Assembly (NCBI RefSeq): GCF_007565055.1
Contig: NC_044560.1
Coordinates: forward strand, 89,161,295-89,225,294
DNA length: 64,000 bases
Reading direction: 5' to 3'
Source of the DNA: Rhinopithecus roxellana
Lineage: Eukaryota; Chordata; Mammalia; Primates; Cercopithecidae
How positions within the stretch are numbered: the stretch's first letter is position 1; every line of letters starts with the position of its first letter. Shown here one piece after another: positions 21,001 to 32,449 of this stretch. The position numbers and the translations under genes are program-made. The notes below the pieces were generated by a model, which worked only from the letters and a program-made list of their open reading frames with translations, ran no database searches and was not told the DNA's origin.

Positions 21001-21300
21001 TTGTTTTTGTTTTTTTGAGATGGAGTTTCGCTCTGTCCCCAGGCTGGAGTGCAGTGGTGCCATCTCGGCTCACTGCAACCTCCACCTCCGGGTTCAAGTG
21101 ATTCTCCTTCCTCAGCTTCTCGAGTAGCTGGGATTACAGGCATGTGCCACCACACCCAGCTTTTTTTTTTTTTTTTTTTTTAATAGAGACAGGATTTCAT
21201 CATGTTGGCCAGGCTGGTGTCAAACTCCTGGCCTCAAGTGATCTGCCCACCTCAGCCTTCCAAAGTGCTGGGATTACAGGCATGAGCCACCACACCTGGC
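21001..21300 (-). mobile_element. Alu SINE with internal T run
   Basis: A reverse Alu from TTTTTGAGATGGAGTTTCGC to GAGCCACCACACCTGGCC. The inter-monomer region has expanded to a 22-nt T run at about 21161-21181. Confidence 0.95.
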
Positions 21301-21809
21301 CTGACAACACCTCTTTTACAGACAATAGAGTGCTGGAGGGGGTTCCTACTGGCTAACAGAACCAAACGAGGGCATCTTTTCCCAATTCTGCATGCATTGA
21401 CATCCCATTGGTAGTTTGAAATTGACCATCGTGGGAGTATTTACACCATAGAAATTGGCAAATGCTACAAATCAGGACTCCTTTTTTCTTTCAGAAAGCT
21501 GATTGGTTAATATTTACCAGCTAACAGTAAATATTTATTGCATATAGAGTTATGGTTTGGATGATGGACATAGAGCACCTGGCACATGGTACCCAGATAT
21601 ACACACATTCCTTAGCACACAGTGGGTACCTAATAAGTGTGACTACCTTTTCCTTTGATGTTTCCTCTCTATGGGAAAACTGTTGCCTCATCTGCTCACC
21701 ATAACAACTTCCCTTCCACAAGGGCCTGCTCCTCTCTTTTCTCAAACAACATGGTCCCAAGTGAAGCTGCCATTTTCTTACTCCTCTTGGCCACCATAGT
21801 GGGGTAGAG
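21301..21809. other. Unique sequence, no gene seen
   Basis: AT-moderate. 21500-21640 contains TAAATATTTATTGCATATAG and GGCACATGGTACCC, suggestive of a very degraded L2/MIR. No exon. Confidence 0.4.
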
Positions 21810-22025
21810 TCAAAAGGATGGGGATTTTGGAGTCTCATGAGACTAAATTTGAATCTTGGCTTTGCCTCCTACTAGCTGCATAATGACCCTGGGTGAGAAA
21901 TTTAATCACTCTGAACCTCAGTTAAGTCACCTGTAAACTGGGGATGGGCATGCCTCCCTCATTAAGTTGTTGTAAAGATAAAATGAGGTAATGGGTACAC
22001 GAGGGCCTGGCATTGAGGTGGCAGT
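21810..22025 (+). mobile_element. MIR, near complete
   Basis: Forward MIR: GGATTTTGGAGTCTCATGAG, TTTGAATCTTGGCTTTGCC, CTACTAGCTGCATAATGACC, CTCTGAACCTCAGTTAAG, TTGTTGTAAAGATAAAATGA. Confidence 0.9.
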
Positions 22026-22581
22026 TTCAGTGAGAGCTTGACCCATCCTGGCTTCCTTCCCCTGAAAAGTCCAGTGTGGACTTGGGAAACAGCTCTGACG
22101 ACGGGGTTGGGGGTGGGAGAGGGAGGAACTGGGGCTGCAGCCTTGGGAAGAGTGGTTCCTGGTTGAACATGTAGGTCGAGAGAGGCTGTGGGCCATAGGA
22201 CCTTCCAAATGTATTCCGAGTGCAGTGGAGGGGAACTCCCCTGGCCACAGTTCATGCTTCCAGGGCCCCCACCTGCAGATCTGCAGATCGACTCCTATCA
22301 TCAGCTTGGCTCGTGCGTTTCTGGGGCGGCTGTAGCAGCCTGGGCTGCCCTGATTTACCACCCCAGCCCCAAGCAGATTAAATCACCCAGAGTCATTTGA
22401 ATTTTACCTGGCCTTGTCACACAAATCTTAGAAACTGCTGTCTGGCAAGAAAACTTTCCCTGTACTTTTTGGAGGAAGACTAAGAGCTCTAGAAATTGAG
22501 GTGAAGTAGAAAAAGGAGGTGGTTCCAGGGGGGTTTCTGCATCTTCAGGTCAGACCAATGTTGCAGGTTAGAGGAGGGATT
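22026..22581. other. Unique sequence, no gene seen
   Basis: Non-repetitive. 22350-22450 contains GCAGATTAAATCACCCAGAG, an AT-rich conserved-looking patch. Overlapping frames lack recognisable domains. Confidence 0.4.
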
Positions 22582-22584
22582 GTG

Positions 22585-22622
<38 letters not shown>

Positions 22623-22637
22623 GTGTGTGTGTGTGTA
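22582..22637 (+). repeat. (TG)n microsatellite
   Basis: Compound (TG)n(TATG)n(TG)n repeat, likely polymorphic. Confidence 0.97.
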
Positions 22638-22659
22638 TGAAATTGCTGCAGAGGCCTCT

Positions 22660-22820
22660 GGGACAATGTTGTTTCTGGCTGTGTGACATAGAGCAAGTCA
22701 CTTAACCCCTCTGAGTCTCACAGGACTGTGGTGAAGGTCAAAAGGGCTAGCTTGTGGGAAGTGCTTTGTAGGCTTCAATCAGTTCTGTGATTACTAATTG
22801 GAAAGATGAGACAAATGACT
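22660..22820 (+). mobile_element. MIR fragment
   Basis: Forward MIR: TCTGGCTGTGTGACATAGAG, CAAGTCACTTAACCCCTCTG, GGACTGTGGTGAAGGTCAAA. Confidence 0.85.
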
Positions 22821-22985
22821 ACATAAATAAATTATATATGGCAGTGGTTACCGTGTGTCAAGCAGAGTAAGAGCTCTAGGAGCCAAATGGAGGGCATATT
22901 GCCAGAGGTCTGGGGCTTGACTTGGGCCTTAAAGGAAGCCTAAGTCTCAGGGAAGAGAAGTGGAAGAGGTTGTAGTACAAGTGAG
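22821..22985 (-). mobile_element. L2-like fragment
   Basis: GGCAGTGGTTACCGTGTGTC and GGGCTTGACTTGGGCCTTAA resemble reversed L2. Assignment is tentative. Confidence 0.45.
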
Positions 22986-22989
22986 GTTG

Positions 22990-23475
22990 TGGACACCACG
23001 TCTGTCCTTGTGTGTGTGTCTCTGAGGTGGGTCCTGATTGGTTTAGCCAATTCAGACAATGCCCCCTTCTCTGACCTTGGCACATTGGCTGGGTCCAAAC
23101 CAATCATACATACATTCACCTGGTCACTGGGATTGATTCAGATTGGCCCCATCAGACAGAAACTCAGGGTTTTGGTGAGATGACTGGGGAAACACATCTA
23201 ATCTCTTTGTATCTGGATTTGAATGAGGAAACACGTGGGCCTAGTTTCTGGCAGGCATCTGGTGACTAGGAACACTAACCTGAGAATGTAGCCAACATAT
23301 GGAGGTGGGAAGAACCTGGAAAATCACATAAAAATGGAGTGCCAGCCCCAGTCAAACTGTGCCTGATGTCTGTTGCATCTGGAGTATTGCATGAAGTAAT
23401 CAATCTGCTTTATTAAGCCAGTTTGGATTTCATTTTTGTGTTACTTGCAACATAAAAACTGATACAAGGGGTGAT
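22990..23475 (+). mobile_element. Ancient LTR, probably ERVL/MaLR type
   Basis: The block ends in TTTATTAAGCCAGTTTGGAT, then GTGTTACTTGCAACATAAAA and ACTGATACAAG. This layout is typical of the 3' end of old mammalian LTRs. It inserted between L2 pieces. The family is not identified. Confidence 0.5.
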
Positions 23476-23479
23476 GGAA

Positions 23480-23778
23480 CGATCTGAGTAGGGAGCTGAG
23501 AGCCTACTTGGTGTTAGGCAGCCGATGAGGAGACCCTGTAGGCGGGAGTAAAGGGTGGGTCGGGGTGCGTTGTGGGGTGAGGGTGGCTGAGGCCTATAGG
23601 AAATGAGACTAGAAGGAAGTTTGGGGTTGAATAATGGAAGGACTCAAATGCAAGGTTAAGAATTTGGGCTTGATTTTGTAGGCAATGGGGTGTAGTTTCA
23701 GATTTGTGAGCAGAGGAAAGGAAAGGATAAGTGATGTGAACACAGTGATATTTTGGGAAGATCAACGTAAGAGTGGGA
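23480..23778 (-). mobile_element. L2 fragment
   Basis: Reverse L2: TTAAGAATTTGGGCTTGATT, TTGTAGGCAATGGGGTG, AGTGATGTGAACACAGTG. Confidence 0.75.
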
Positions 23779-23815
23779 TTATATATATATATATATATGT
23801 ATATGTGTGTATGTA
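23779..23815 (+). repeat. (TA)n(TG)n microsatellite
   Basis: About ten TA units pass into TG units. Confidence 0.95.
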
Positions 23816-23849
23816 GGATTGGAAAGAGAAATTGGGGGCTGAGACTTTA

Positions 23850-24080
23850 AAAATTATCATTTATGGATGCTACACATAGTTCATGTGTTATCTCACTTAA
23901 TCCTTAAAAGAACCTCCCCCACCCCCACCCCCCCTTTTTTTTGTTTTTAAAGTTGAGTTTCCAAAACCTTGGGTAGCTTGACTAGATCATATAATTAGCA
24001 AATGATGGAGGCAGGACTTGAACACGGGTCATCTGACTTCAAACCCTGTATCCTTATTCACCACATTTATGGTAACACAG
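23850..24080 (-). mobile_element. MIR with C-rich insertion
   Basis: Reverse MIR: ATCATTTATGGATGCTACAC, TTATCTCACTTAATCC, AGGCAGGACTTGAACACGGG. The centre is interrupted by CCCCCACCCCCACCCC runs (23916-23934) and a T run. Confidence 0.85.
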
Positions 24081-24150
24081 TTGACAAATTAGGATGGGCT
24101 AGATAAGATAGATAGTGGCTATGGAGATGGAGAGCATGAAACAAGAGATA

Positions 24151-24196
24151 TTAGGTTGGTGAAGTTCTAGATTTTTTTGTCATTAAAGTCAGAAAC
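24151..24196 (+). mobile_element. Possible degraded MADE1 mariner MITE, 5' half
   Basis: TTAGGTTGGTGAAG matches the mariner MITE terminus, and TTTTTTTGTCATTAAAGTC resembles its centre. The other terminus is not seen, so this is tentative. Confidence 0.35.
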
Positions 24197-24904
24197 CAGA
24201 TCAGGATAACCATTGTTATCAACATTTAAAAAACACTTTTCCAAAAGGGCTAGGCATTGCAATTAGATAAGAAGATGAAACAGAAAGTATAAATGTTGGG
24301 AGACAGGAGCAAATAATCATAGTTTGCAGATAAGATGATTATTTATCTGGAAAACTCAAGACAATATTCTGCAAAACAATCAGAAAAAATAGAGTTTAGT
24401 AAAACGGCCAGTAACAAAAAAATTTACACAAACTAACAGCTTTTCTATTTATAAAATGACTATCTAGAAGGTAAAATAAAAGCTCCATCCATACTGTAAA
24501 ACACAAACACAAAATACCCAGAAATAAACTTTACAAAAAAATGTGAATTACATGAAGAAAACTCTTCTGAGTTTTAATAAATATGGTATATACCTAGCTC
24601 TTGAGTAGAAAGATTTAATACTTTAAGGATGTCAATTCTCCAAAACAAATGTATCAAATTAAGATAATCTAGTCAAGATCCCAACAGGATTAGAATTTGT
24701 TTTGACAAAAAAATTATGAAGCTAATCTGGAAGAATACCAAATGAGAATAAGGAAAATTCCAAAAAAGAAAAATGATGAATATTTACTCTATCAGATATT
24801 AAAATGTTTTATAAAGGCATAATATAATTAAAATTCTTGTGTAGGAATAGACAGATCACTGGGACAGAATAGAGTCTAGAAATGGGCCCAGATATTTAAG
24901 GGAA
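24197..24904 (+). mobile_element. Old L1 (L1M), ORF2 C-terminal region
   Basis: GGGCTAGGCATTGCAATTAG, TATTTATCTGGAAAACTCAA and AAAACTCTTCTGAGTTTTAA correspond to the 3' part of L1 ORF2. The frame is broken by many stops. The element is 5'-truncated and belongs to an old, pre-primate-specific class. Confidence 0.85.
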
Positions 24905-25200
24905 TTTTTGTTTGTTTTTGGAACAGAGTATCACTTTGTCGCCTAGGCTGGAGTCAGTAGTGTGATCTTGGTTCACTGCATCCTCGACTTTTCAGGCTCA
25001 AGTGATCCTCCCACCTCAGCCTCCTGATTAGCTGGGACTACAGGCGCACGCTACCACACCCAGCTAATTTTTTGGATTTTTTTGTAGAGATGGGGTTTTA
25101 CCATGTTGTCCAGGTTGGTCTTGAACTCCTGGGCTCAAGTTATCTGCCACCTTGGCCTCCCATGTGCTGGGATTATAGGCATGAGCTATTGCACCCAACC
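24905..25200 (-). mobile_element. AluJ inserted in the L1
   Basis: A diverged reverse Alu from TTTTTGTTTGTTTTTGGAAC to GAGCTATTGCACCCAACC splits the L1. Confidence 0.95.
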
Positions 25201-25528
25201 TTAAGGTATTTTTATATGATAAAACAGCATTTTAATTGAGTTGGGAAAATATGGGCTATTTTTATAAATGGTGTTGGGATAATGGGCTAGCCATAGCAAC
25301 ACTCCTTACTGGGGTAAGAACTCTCTGACTTGATCTAATAAGCTCAAGCAATGAAGACCACGTGGCATAAATATGAGTGCATATTTTGATCATCTTAAGA
25401 TGGGGAAGGTTCTTCTAAGTCTGACATGATATTTGAAATCATAAAAGAAAAGACTGATAAATTTGACTATATGAAAATTAAACATTTAAGTACCTTAAAG
25501 AACATTGCAAGAAAATTTTAGAAGAGCG

Positions 25529-25567
<39 letters not shown>

Positions 25568-26410
25568 ACAAAAGTTTAATCTTATTTCTGTTGTACAAAG
25601 AGCTCTTACAAATCACTAAGAAAAATATAAATATCTCATTAGAAAAATGGGCAAAGGACATGAACAGGCAATTCACAAAGAAAATAACTACAAATGCCTG
25701 AAAAAACAAAAAGACATTTATTTTCCCCTCCCTATAATCTTAGCAATGCCAATAGAAACAAGCATCATTTGCCTTCTGTTGATCTGGCCAAACATTAACG
25801 CTGACAAAACCCAGGCTTGATGAGGGTCTGAACCGATATGTGGGCACGGTTGATGAGAATTTTGTTGTTGTAAGCTTTCTGAAGGACAGAGTGGCAAAAT
25901 TAGAAATAGCAAACCCTTAATTGCAGCCATCTCATTTATTGGATTTTATTCTAAGGCAGTTGTTGCAAAAATGAGCAAAGAGAATATGCACAAGGATATT
26001 TATCACAACATTGTTTATGAGAACAAAATTCTCACAACATCCTAAATGATCATCAGTAGAGACCCAGTTAAATAAAGTATGATACATACATATAATGGAA
26101 TACTATGAAGTAATTAAAATAATTTTGTAGAGCTCTATTTATTGACATAGAAAGATGTCTAGGACATATTGTTGAGAGAGAAAAGCAGGTGTCAGCGAGA
26201 ACAGTATGTATAATACAATTCCTCATCTATAAAATTATATACATAGATCTCTGTGTATATATGCATAGAGATATGTCTGGAAGGCTGTTCACCAAAATGC
26301 TTGGAGTGGTTATATCTGGGAGGTAGGATTTTTACTTTCTTTTTTGTACTTTTAAGTATTGGTTAGATTTGTTTTTTTATAATGAAGATATATCATGTTT
26401 TTTAATCAGA
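25201..26410 (+). mobile_element. Old L1, 3' end
   Basis: The L1 resumes with AATAATGGGC and GACAAAAGTTTAATC, then AGAAAAATGGGCAAAGGACA, CACAAGGATATTTATCACAA and TAATGGAATACTATGAAG, i.e. the ORF2 end and 3' UTR. A (TG)n microsatellite interrupts it at 25531-25565. Confidence 0.9.
25531..25565 (+). repeat. (TG)n microsatellite
   Basis: About 17 uninterrupted TG units inside the L1. Confidence 0.97.
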
Positions 26411-27110
26411 ACAAATAATAATTCTATTTGTAGCGTTTTGGAAATAAGGTAGATACCAAATAGGAGGAGTCAGCACATGGTCATTTAACGGATGTGAATA
26501 AGGAGTCAAGACATAAGCCAAAAATTTGCCCCTTGGTGCCCAGAAGGCTCATGCATTATGGCAAACTCAGAGCAGGAGTTGATGCCAGAGGAAGAAGGAG
26601 GCCCTGGGTTTTCAGGGCTTTGTTCAGTGTCAGTGGCTAGTGGGCAGTACGGCTGCCTCTTAGAACGGGAGGGCTAGGGTGGGCTTTTCCACAAGGACAG
26701 AGCTAGGGATGAAATCTCAGAGGGAGAGAGTGCATTGGCAGGAGCAGGAGAGAGCTGGAAACTGAGCCTGGAACACAGCCATGGTGACAAGATGGGTGAA
26801 GAAATAGGATGCGTGGTCAGGAAGGCGGGGAGCTACAGGAGCATGGAGTGTCTCAGGATTCCATGGGTGTGGGGGCGAATTTCTAGGGAAAGGTCAACCA
26901 TATCTAATGATGCAAAGGCATGGAGGCTGGGGAAAGGGCACAGGACATGACAAATAGGAGCTTGTTGATGACCTTGGACAGAGCAGTTTCAGTGGAGGAA
27001 TGAGGCTGTGCATTGTTGTGTGTGGGAGTTAGGGAGTTTGTTGTGGGAGAAAGGCGGATTTTAGCTTGGGGGAGCTGATTTAAGGGAAAGGGACTGAGCC
27101 TTGATTAGAG
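26411..27110. other. Unassigned, partly L2-like
   Basis: Purine-rich sequence. 26730-27030 resembles reversed L2 (GGAGAGAGCTGGAAACTGAG). No gene is seen. Confidence 0.35.
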
Positions 27111-28180
27111 ATGTCAATAACTGGCTCATGTGCCTCCCTGCTCACTCCCCAGCCCTGGCAGGCATCACTAGTCATTCTGCCGAGCCCAGATGAAGCCATA
27201 AAATCTTCCTCCCAACAGCCAGCTCAGGGAGCCACTACCAGGTTCTTGGAGTTGGCTGCTGAGATGAACCTATTTTCCATGCCTGGGCTTGAACACATAC
27301 TTGCAGGATGATGAGAATAAACACATGGAAGGGGCGATGGAAGGAGCAGGAAAGCTGAGGCCTGTTGGAGCCAGCGCATCCCATCCATGCAGGCATGGAT
27401 GGTGAGCTCAGTCTGGGGAGACTTCCGGGCCAGAGCCTGGATGAGTGGAGCACTCTGCCAGTGAGTCTGAGTTGACCAAGCACAAGAACAAGAGAACAAG
27501 TTCGTCCTTTTTGTGATGCTGTGAAAAAGCATGGCTCATGGTTCACAGTTGGCTGTGTGTGAACTACCGGTTGGTGTGCAGATATTTGAGGACTCACCAC
27601 GGCCCACCGTCTGGCTGTCCAGAGAAGGCATCATGGGCACTCTGTTGTCTGGAACACTGAGCATGGAGGGGTCTGCCTGTGGGTGCCCGGGAGCAGAACA
27701 AGGAGTTGTGGCTCAGTAGTGGCTTGTTGGGAAGACTTTTAAGGAACATATTCAGTGTGATTCGGCTGCTGGACCTCCAATGGTGTTTTGATTGCATCAG
27801 TGGGAGCATGGGGTTCTGGATAGTGGAGATAAATGCTCTTTTGGACTCTCAGTGGTCAGAGCTTCTCTGGAGCAGTGGCGAGAGGCAGACACGTGGGCAG
27901 AGCTCACCCACAGAAAATAGCCAGGATCAAGGGAGGCTGGGCATCATGCCCATCTAGGAGAAATGCTCGAAGGAGCTCAGGCCAAGGAATTAGATGTTTG
28001 CTTTTAACCTGCCGAAGCAGTGCTTTCAAAAACATTCTCCTTGGAATCTTAGTTTCTTGAGGTTGTTTCACAGAAGAGGGCTCTATGAGCAGATGTGTTC
28101 ATGAAATACAGCACCCACAGCTCAGTGCACATGAGTACAGTAAAGGCTCTGAGAAGTCCTGCAGCAAAGAAACTTGTTTA
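27111..28180. other. Unique sequence, no gene seen
   Basis: Overlapping frames of 62-121 codons have no recognised domains. No repeat is confidently placed. Confidence 0.35.
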
Positions 28181-28470
28181 ATGTAGAACTTTCTCAAGCT
28201 TATTCAACTACAGAAGCTTTTTCAGTTCCATATCGATTTACCTCCTGCAGGACTAGTGACTGACCTGGGGCAGACATATGGAATTGTTTGGGCAAATGTA
28301 GGAAAGTTACAAAGAGGCAAATTTTGGCTCAGTTCAAGGAAGAACTTTGAAAGCAATTGCAGATGTTTAACCCGTGAAAGAGGTGGTAAAGGAATTCGAG
28401 TTCCCAGAGGCCTCAAGCAGAATGTGGACTTAGCAGGAATCCTGCAGAAGGAAGCCAGGTTCTAGGGGGT
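28181..28470. other. Unassigned repeat-like or conserved block
   Basis: The words AGCTTATTCAACTACAGAAG and GTAGAACTTTCTCAAGC give an old-transposon texture, but I cannot name a family. It may be a degraded DNA transposon or a conserved element. Confidence 0.3.
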
Positions 28471-29680
28471 TGTCATTATAGATTTCTGTGGTTCCATGAG
28501 TCCTGGGAGAGGGGCTCCTTGGCTGCCCTGCAGTGGTACTCCTCCCTCAGAGCCTGGGGCCTAGCTTGTATTGCTGTGTACGGCACCCAGGCGAACTGAG
28601 ATGCTTGAAATGAGCAGTCTGCGAAGGTAAGATGTGAACACACGAATATCCTCATTAAGTCCCAAATACACATCCCAAACTTTACATAACAGGAGCAGCA
28701 GCTGGAGACGCCCACAGCCCTAATTGCTTTTCTGTACTAAGAGAACGTCTTCTCTTCAGCTCTGCTTCTCCCATTCATTTAGGTAATTACTGGAGGGAGC
28801 CAGCTGCGGGAGGCTGGCGGGCAGGCAGGCGCATTTGTAACACCAACTAATGGGTGCCGCCATGAGGATGGGGTGCCACGGGAGCTGGAGCCTGTTTGTG
28901 CTCTTCATGGGGAGCAGGGTGCTGAGGATGGGAGGCCAGCTGCTCGGCTTCAGTCCTGATTTCAATGGGCCCAAACTGAGCTGCCGGGATGGAATGCCTC
29001 TCCTCCCAGGGACTTGACAAGCAGGATTCCAAGACAGGACAGATCCAGAGCCAGGTACAGGCATGGGGAAGGGAACGCATGGAAGAATCGACTCTGCTCA
29101 ACAAATTGCTCAGGATGCTTTCTCTGAATCTCATGCTGGGCTGGGGCACTGAGGCCGATCAATCAGGAAGAGCCTACTCTCTAAGCTCACAGGCCAGGGG
29201 AGGAAGCAGTCACGGACCAGAAAGGGCTGGGATCAAAGGAAGCTATCGGCCTGGGGTGTACAGAGGACACAGAGACTCTGTCTTGGTGACAGCAGATCTG
29301 GGAAGATGTCTTGGAATAAGACATAGTAGGATTGGGCCTTGGAAGTGTGTATGACCCTGCAGTTGGTGATCTCTTCTGCAAAATGGGGCCAAGGTAAACT
29401 TTCAGGGCCCAAAGTGACATCTGGTTTGTCCCCTTCCTTCTTGGTCCCTAGTAACCACCTGGAAATCATGAGGATCCTCTTGCGGTTGCTTTGCAGCTGG
29501 AGCCAGCCTGGAACCTGGGTCCTTGGTGGTTGGCCAGGGTGGGTGCCCTGGAAGAGTCAGCTTTGAGCCTGTCTTCAGAGGGGCCCTAGGGAGGGCTGTG
29601 GCCTAGGCGCTCTGCCCACCAGGCTTCCTGTGGGTGGCAAGTGAAACTTTTCCTCTTGGTTCTCTCCCAGAAGCCAGCTT
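28471..29680. other. Unique sequence, conserved-looking patch
   Basis: 28600-28860 is repeat-free with TTTAGGTAATTACTGG and CCTAATTGCTTTTCTG, possible homeodomain-bound DNA. The rest is unique without exon evidence. Confidence 0.35.
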
Positions 29681-29689
29681 CATTCCCCC

Positions 29690-29920
29690 AGCCCCAAGTG
29701 GCGGCTCCTTGGGCCGGAAACAATGTGCTTTCTCCACGCCTTAGAGTGGAAGTCAGCAGTTTGGCACCGTCTGGCTGGCAGCCTCCACCGGCTTCCTTTG
29801 GCACTTTATTGGCAAAGGCGGTGACATTTCTTTCAGTTGGGTGGGTGGAGCTGTTATGCAAACTCCCGCTCTCCTCATTCGCCAGATGAATATTCATGAC
29901 TCAGGCAATCTGTACCAGCC
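29690..29920. promoter_or_regulatory. Candidate POU/AP-1 element
   Basis: Repeat-free block with TTATGCAAAC (29854-29863), the 12-bp perfect palindrome ATGAATATTCAT (29886-29897) and an overlapping AP-1 site TGACTCA (29897-29903). ATGAATATTCAT has the layout of a POU-dimer site. Activity is inference. Confidence 0.4.
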
Positions 29921-30650
29921 AGACTTTCCTGAGGGCGGCAGCTTTTCTTCTCTTCCTCTCTCTCTTTTTCTTTCTCCTTCTCTCCTTCCCAGCTCTTTGG
30001 AAAGCTGAAGTGCAGCTATATTTAATTTACAAATACAGAGCCATTTAGCTTGCCTTTTGAGATGCAGGCACTGGGGAGGAGGTGCTGGGGAATGGGAACA
30101 GTGGTTGAGGAGTTTGGTCCTGACCCTGTGCCTCTAAGCTCCGGGGTCCAGCCCCTGGGCCCTAGATCCTGGGAAGTTTCGGGAGTCTGGAGCTTCTTTG
30201 AGCTTGGCCTCTTGGGACCCTCAGGGCTGCAGGTACAGCAGCTCATGCCACCCCATTCCACACTGGCCTCTGAGGTCAACATGGAAATTCTCAGGCAATG
30301 ATGCTTTCCTGCCCAATTCATGACCCAGGACCCACCGATACATCTGTTACTGCTTCTCCCCCTCTGCTCTCCCCTTTGTCAAGGCCCACCCAGAGCCTGC
30401 TCCAACCTCTAGGTGGAAGCCCAGAAGGCACTGGAGCATTTGCTAGTCATTGGCTTTCCAGGGAAAGAAACAGTCCTTATTTGGGGTCCAATTCCTTGGG
30501 GACACATTACTCCCTTTCTAGGAAGGACAGGTCCCTGGCTTCCTTTGTCTCTTCCCAAAGAGGCACCAAGAACTCTGGCAGAGGGGTCAGAATTACCAGA
30601 ATTTGCCAGGAAATGTAGTCTTAGCGAGGATGTGCTTGCATGAGCACGTC
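29921..30650. other. Unique sequence with pyrimidine tract
   Basis: 29945-29995 is a CT-rich tract (TCTTCCTCTCTCTCTTTTTC). The remainder is unique, with no exon supported. Confidence 0.4.
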
Positions 30651-31000
30651 TTGTGTGTGTGTATGTAAATATTTACGCACAGCTTAAGTGAGTCTGTGTG
30701 CCTACATCTATGTTCAAGTGTCTGAGTGTGTGTCTGTATGTGTAAGGGCGTGAATGTGTGTGTCGCGGGAAGTCTGGGAATGCTTGCATATGTGCGAATG
30801 TGCCTCTCCAGTTAGCGTTGCGTGTGTACCTCTGGGGGGGCTGGGGGTGTCGTGTGTAAATAAGGGTGTTTCTGGGGGCCCAGACGTGTGTGTGCGAGTG
30901 TGTATGTATATTAAGTGAATTGTAGGTGTGTGTAAAATGATAGTCTGGAGGAGAGAGAGAGAGAGAATGTGCTTGTGTGTGTGTGTGTGTGTGTGTTAGG
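30651..31000. repeat. TG-rich tract
   Basis: Degenerate TG repeats with (GA)n at 30951-30965 and pure (GT)n at 30975-30996. Confidence 0.85.
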
Positions 31001-31412
31001 GTGTGTTTCCCTGACCTCCATTTCCTCCCAAACCTTTTCCTCTCCAGGAAGGTGGAGGGGGACGTTTCCCCCTTTGCAAGTGTTACAGATTCTATCCAAG
31101 GACGTGAACAGAAGGTTTCCCAGCACAGAGCGTCCTGAAATTACTTTATATTCCCCCCCTCCTTGTTTCATCTAATCAAAATAGCAGCATTAGGCTCACC
31201 CATTCTCCCTGCCCACCCCTCAGCCCTGGGGGAGGGAGCGAGGCGGGCCATCTTGCCTGACCCCCTTTGAGAGCACCTTGCAGGCCTGAGCCAAGGAGCT
31301 GTCTCCCAAATCTCCTCTTTCCTCGGCGGCCCATGCTTCAGTGGCAAGAGCCAGCTGCCTCCCTGCCTGCCAGCAACTGCCAAGCTCTTCCAGAACCCAC
31401 ATCCAGGCCCAG
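31001..31412. other. Unique sequence, no gene seen
   Basis: Moderately CT-rich; no repeat or exon is recognised. Confidence 0.4.
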
Positions 31413-31515
31413 CCTCATTTACAAATATGCAAATTTGCATCTTTTCTGGTATGCAAATGGAGACATGACAAATAACTAATTAGGGTCAAAAGAAGCACTC
31501 TGAACCAATTAGTTG
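31413..31515. promoter_or_regulatory. Candidate octamer/homeodomain enhancer
   Basis: A perfect 14-bp palindrome ATGCAAATTTGCAT (31427-31440) contains the POU octamer ATGCAAAT in both orientations. A third octamer lies at 31451-31458. CTAATTAG (31476-31483) and CCAATTAG (31505-31512) add homeodomain sites. The block is AT-rich and repeat-free between GC-rich flanks. POU-factor binding to octamers is established; that this block is an enhancer is inference. Confidence 0.5.
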
Positions 31516-31639
31516 TAGGGTCTGTCCCTTTCTCCTGGGAGAAGACTGGGCCTTCCTGCTCCCTTCCCAGCACTGACTCCCAAATGCCCACATACTCTGG
31601 CGTCCTGTCTGGCTGGGGCCCTGACTATGAAGAACATTG

Positions 31640-31820
31640 AAACAGAAGTCAGTGCATGGGCCTCAGTCTTAACTCTGACTTAGCCATGTGACCCTGGACT
31701 CACTTGCCTGAGTCTCAGTCTGTTCCTCTGTGAAATGGAGCAATGACAGTGACTACCTGGTCCCTAACCATCCACCCCAGCATAGGGAGACTTGGGAGAA
31801 CTTGGATGTAAATAGCCTTT
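31640..31820 (+). mobile_element. MIR
   Basis: Forward MIR: TCTGACTTAGCCATGTGACC, CTGAGTCTCAGTCTGTTCC, CTGTGAAATGGAGCAATGAC. Confidence 0.85.
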
Positions 31821-31835
31821 GAAAACTGTATTACA

Positions 31836-32134
31836 GGCTGGGCACGGTGGCTCACACCTGTAATCCTAGCACTCTGGGAGGCTGAGGCAGGTGGATCACT
31901 GGAGGTCAGGAGTTCGAGACCAGCCTGGCCAAAATGGCGTAACCCTGTCTCTACTAAAAATACAAAAATTAGCTGGGCATGGTGGTGGGCACGTATAATC
32001 CTAGCTACTCAGGAGGCTGAGGCAGGAGAATCGTTTGAACCGGGGGGGGGTGGAGGCGGCAGTGAGCCGAGATCACACCACTTCACTCCAACCTGGGCAA
32101 AAGAGCAAAACTCCGTCTTGGAAAAAAAAGAAAA
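31836..32134 (+). mobile_element. Alu SINE
   Basis: A forward Alu between GAAAACTGTATTACA (31821-31835) and GAAAACTGTACTACA (32135-32149). A G run of ten (32042-32051) interrupts the right monomer. Confidence 0.95.
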
Positions 32135-32159
32135 GAAAACTGTACTACAATTTGTCTGA

Positions 32160-32250
32160 TAGACACATCACTTGTAATCTTACAAAGTACTTTCTGCCCT
32201 TGATCTCATTGAATCATCCCATCAACCCTCTGAATTAGATGAATTCAGTG
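32160..32250 (-). mobile_element. MIR fragment
   Basis: CAAAGTACTTTCTGCCC, GATCTCATTGAATCATCCCA and TCAACCCTCTGAATTAGATG follow reversed MIR order. Confidence 0.6.
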
Positions 32251-32449
32251 TAGGGACAGGATGGCAGTAGGTTTCATTCCACGTGCCAACTCTGGCCAAT
32301 TATGAATGGTGCTTGGAGTGGTGTGTTGAGAAGGATTCAGACGCCAAGTCTAAATTGACCAAAAAAGAGAGTGTGAGCTCTTAGTGACATTTCCCATGGG
32401 CAAGTGTTTGGATTCTGGGAGGTCATGTGCTGCATACTTACCTACCATG

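Noticed and set aside
30911..31171. 86-codon minus-strand frame with Thr-His repeat
   Set aside because: It crosses the (GT)n and (GA)n repeats and has no domain.
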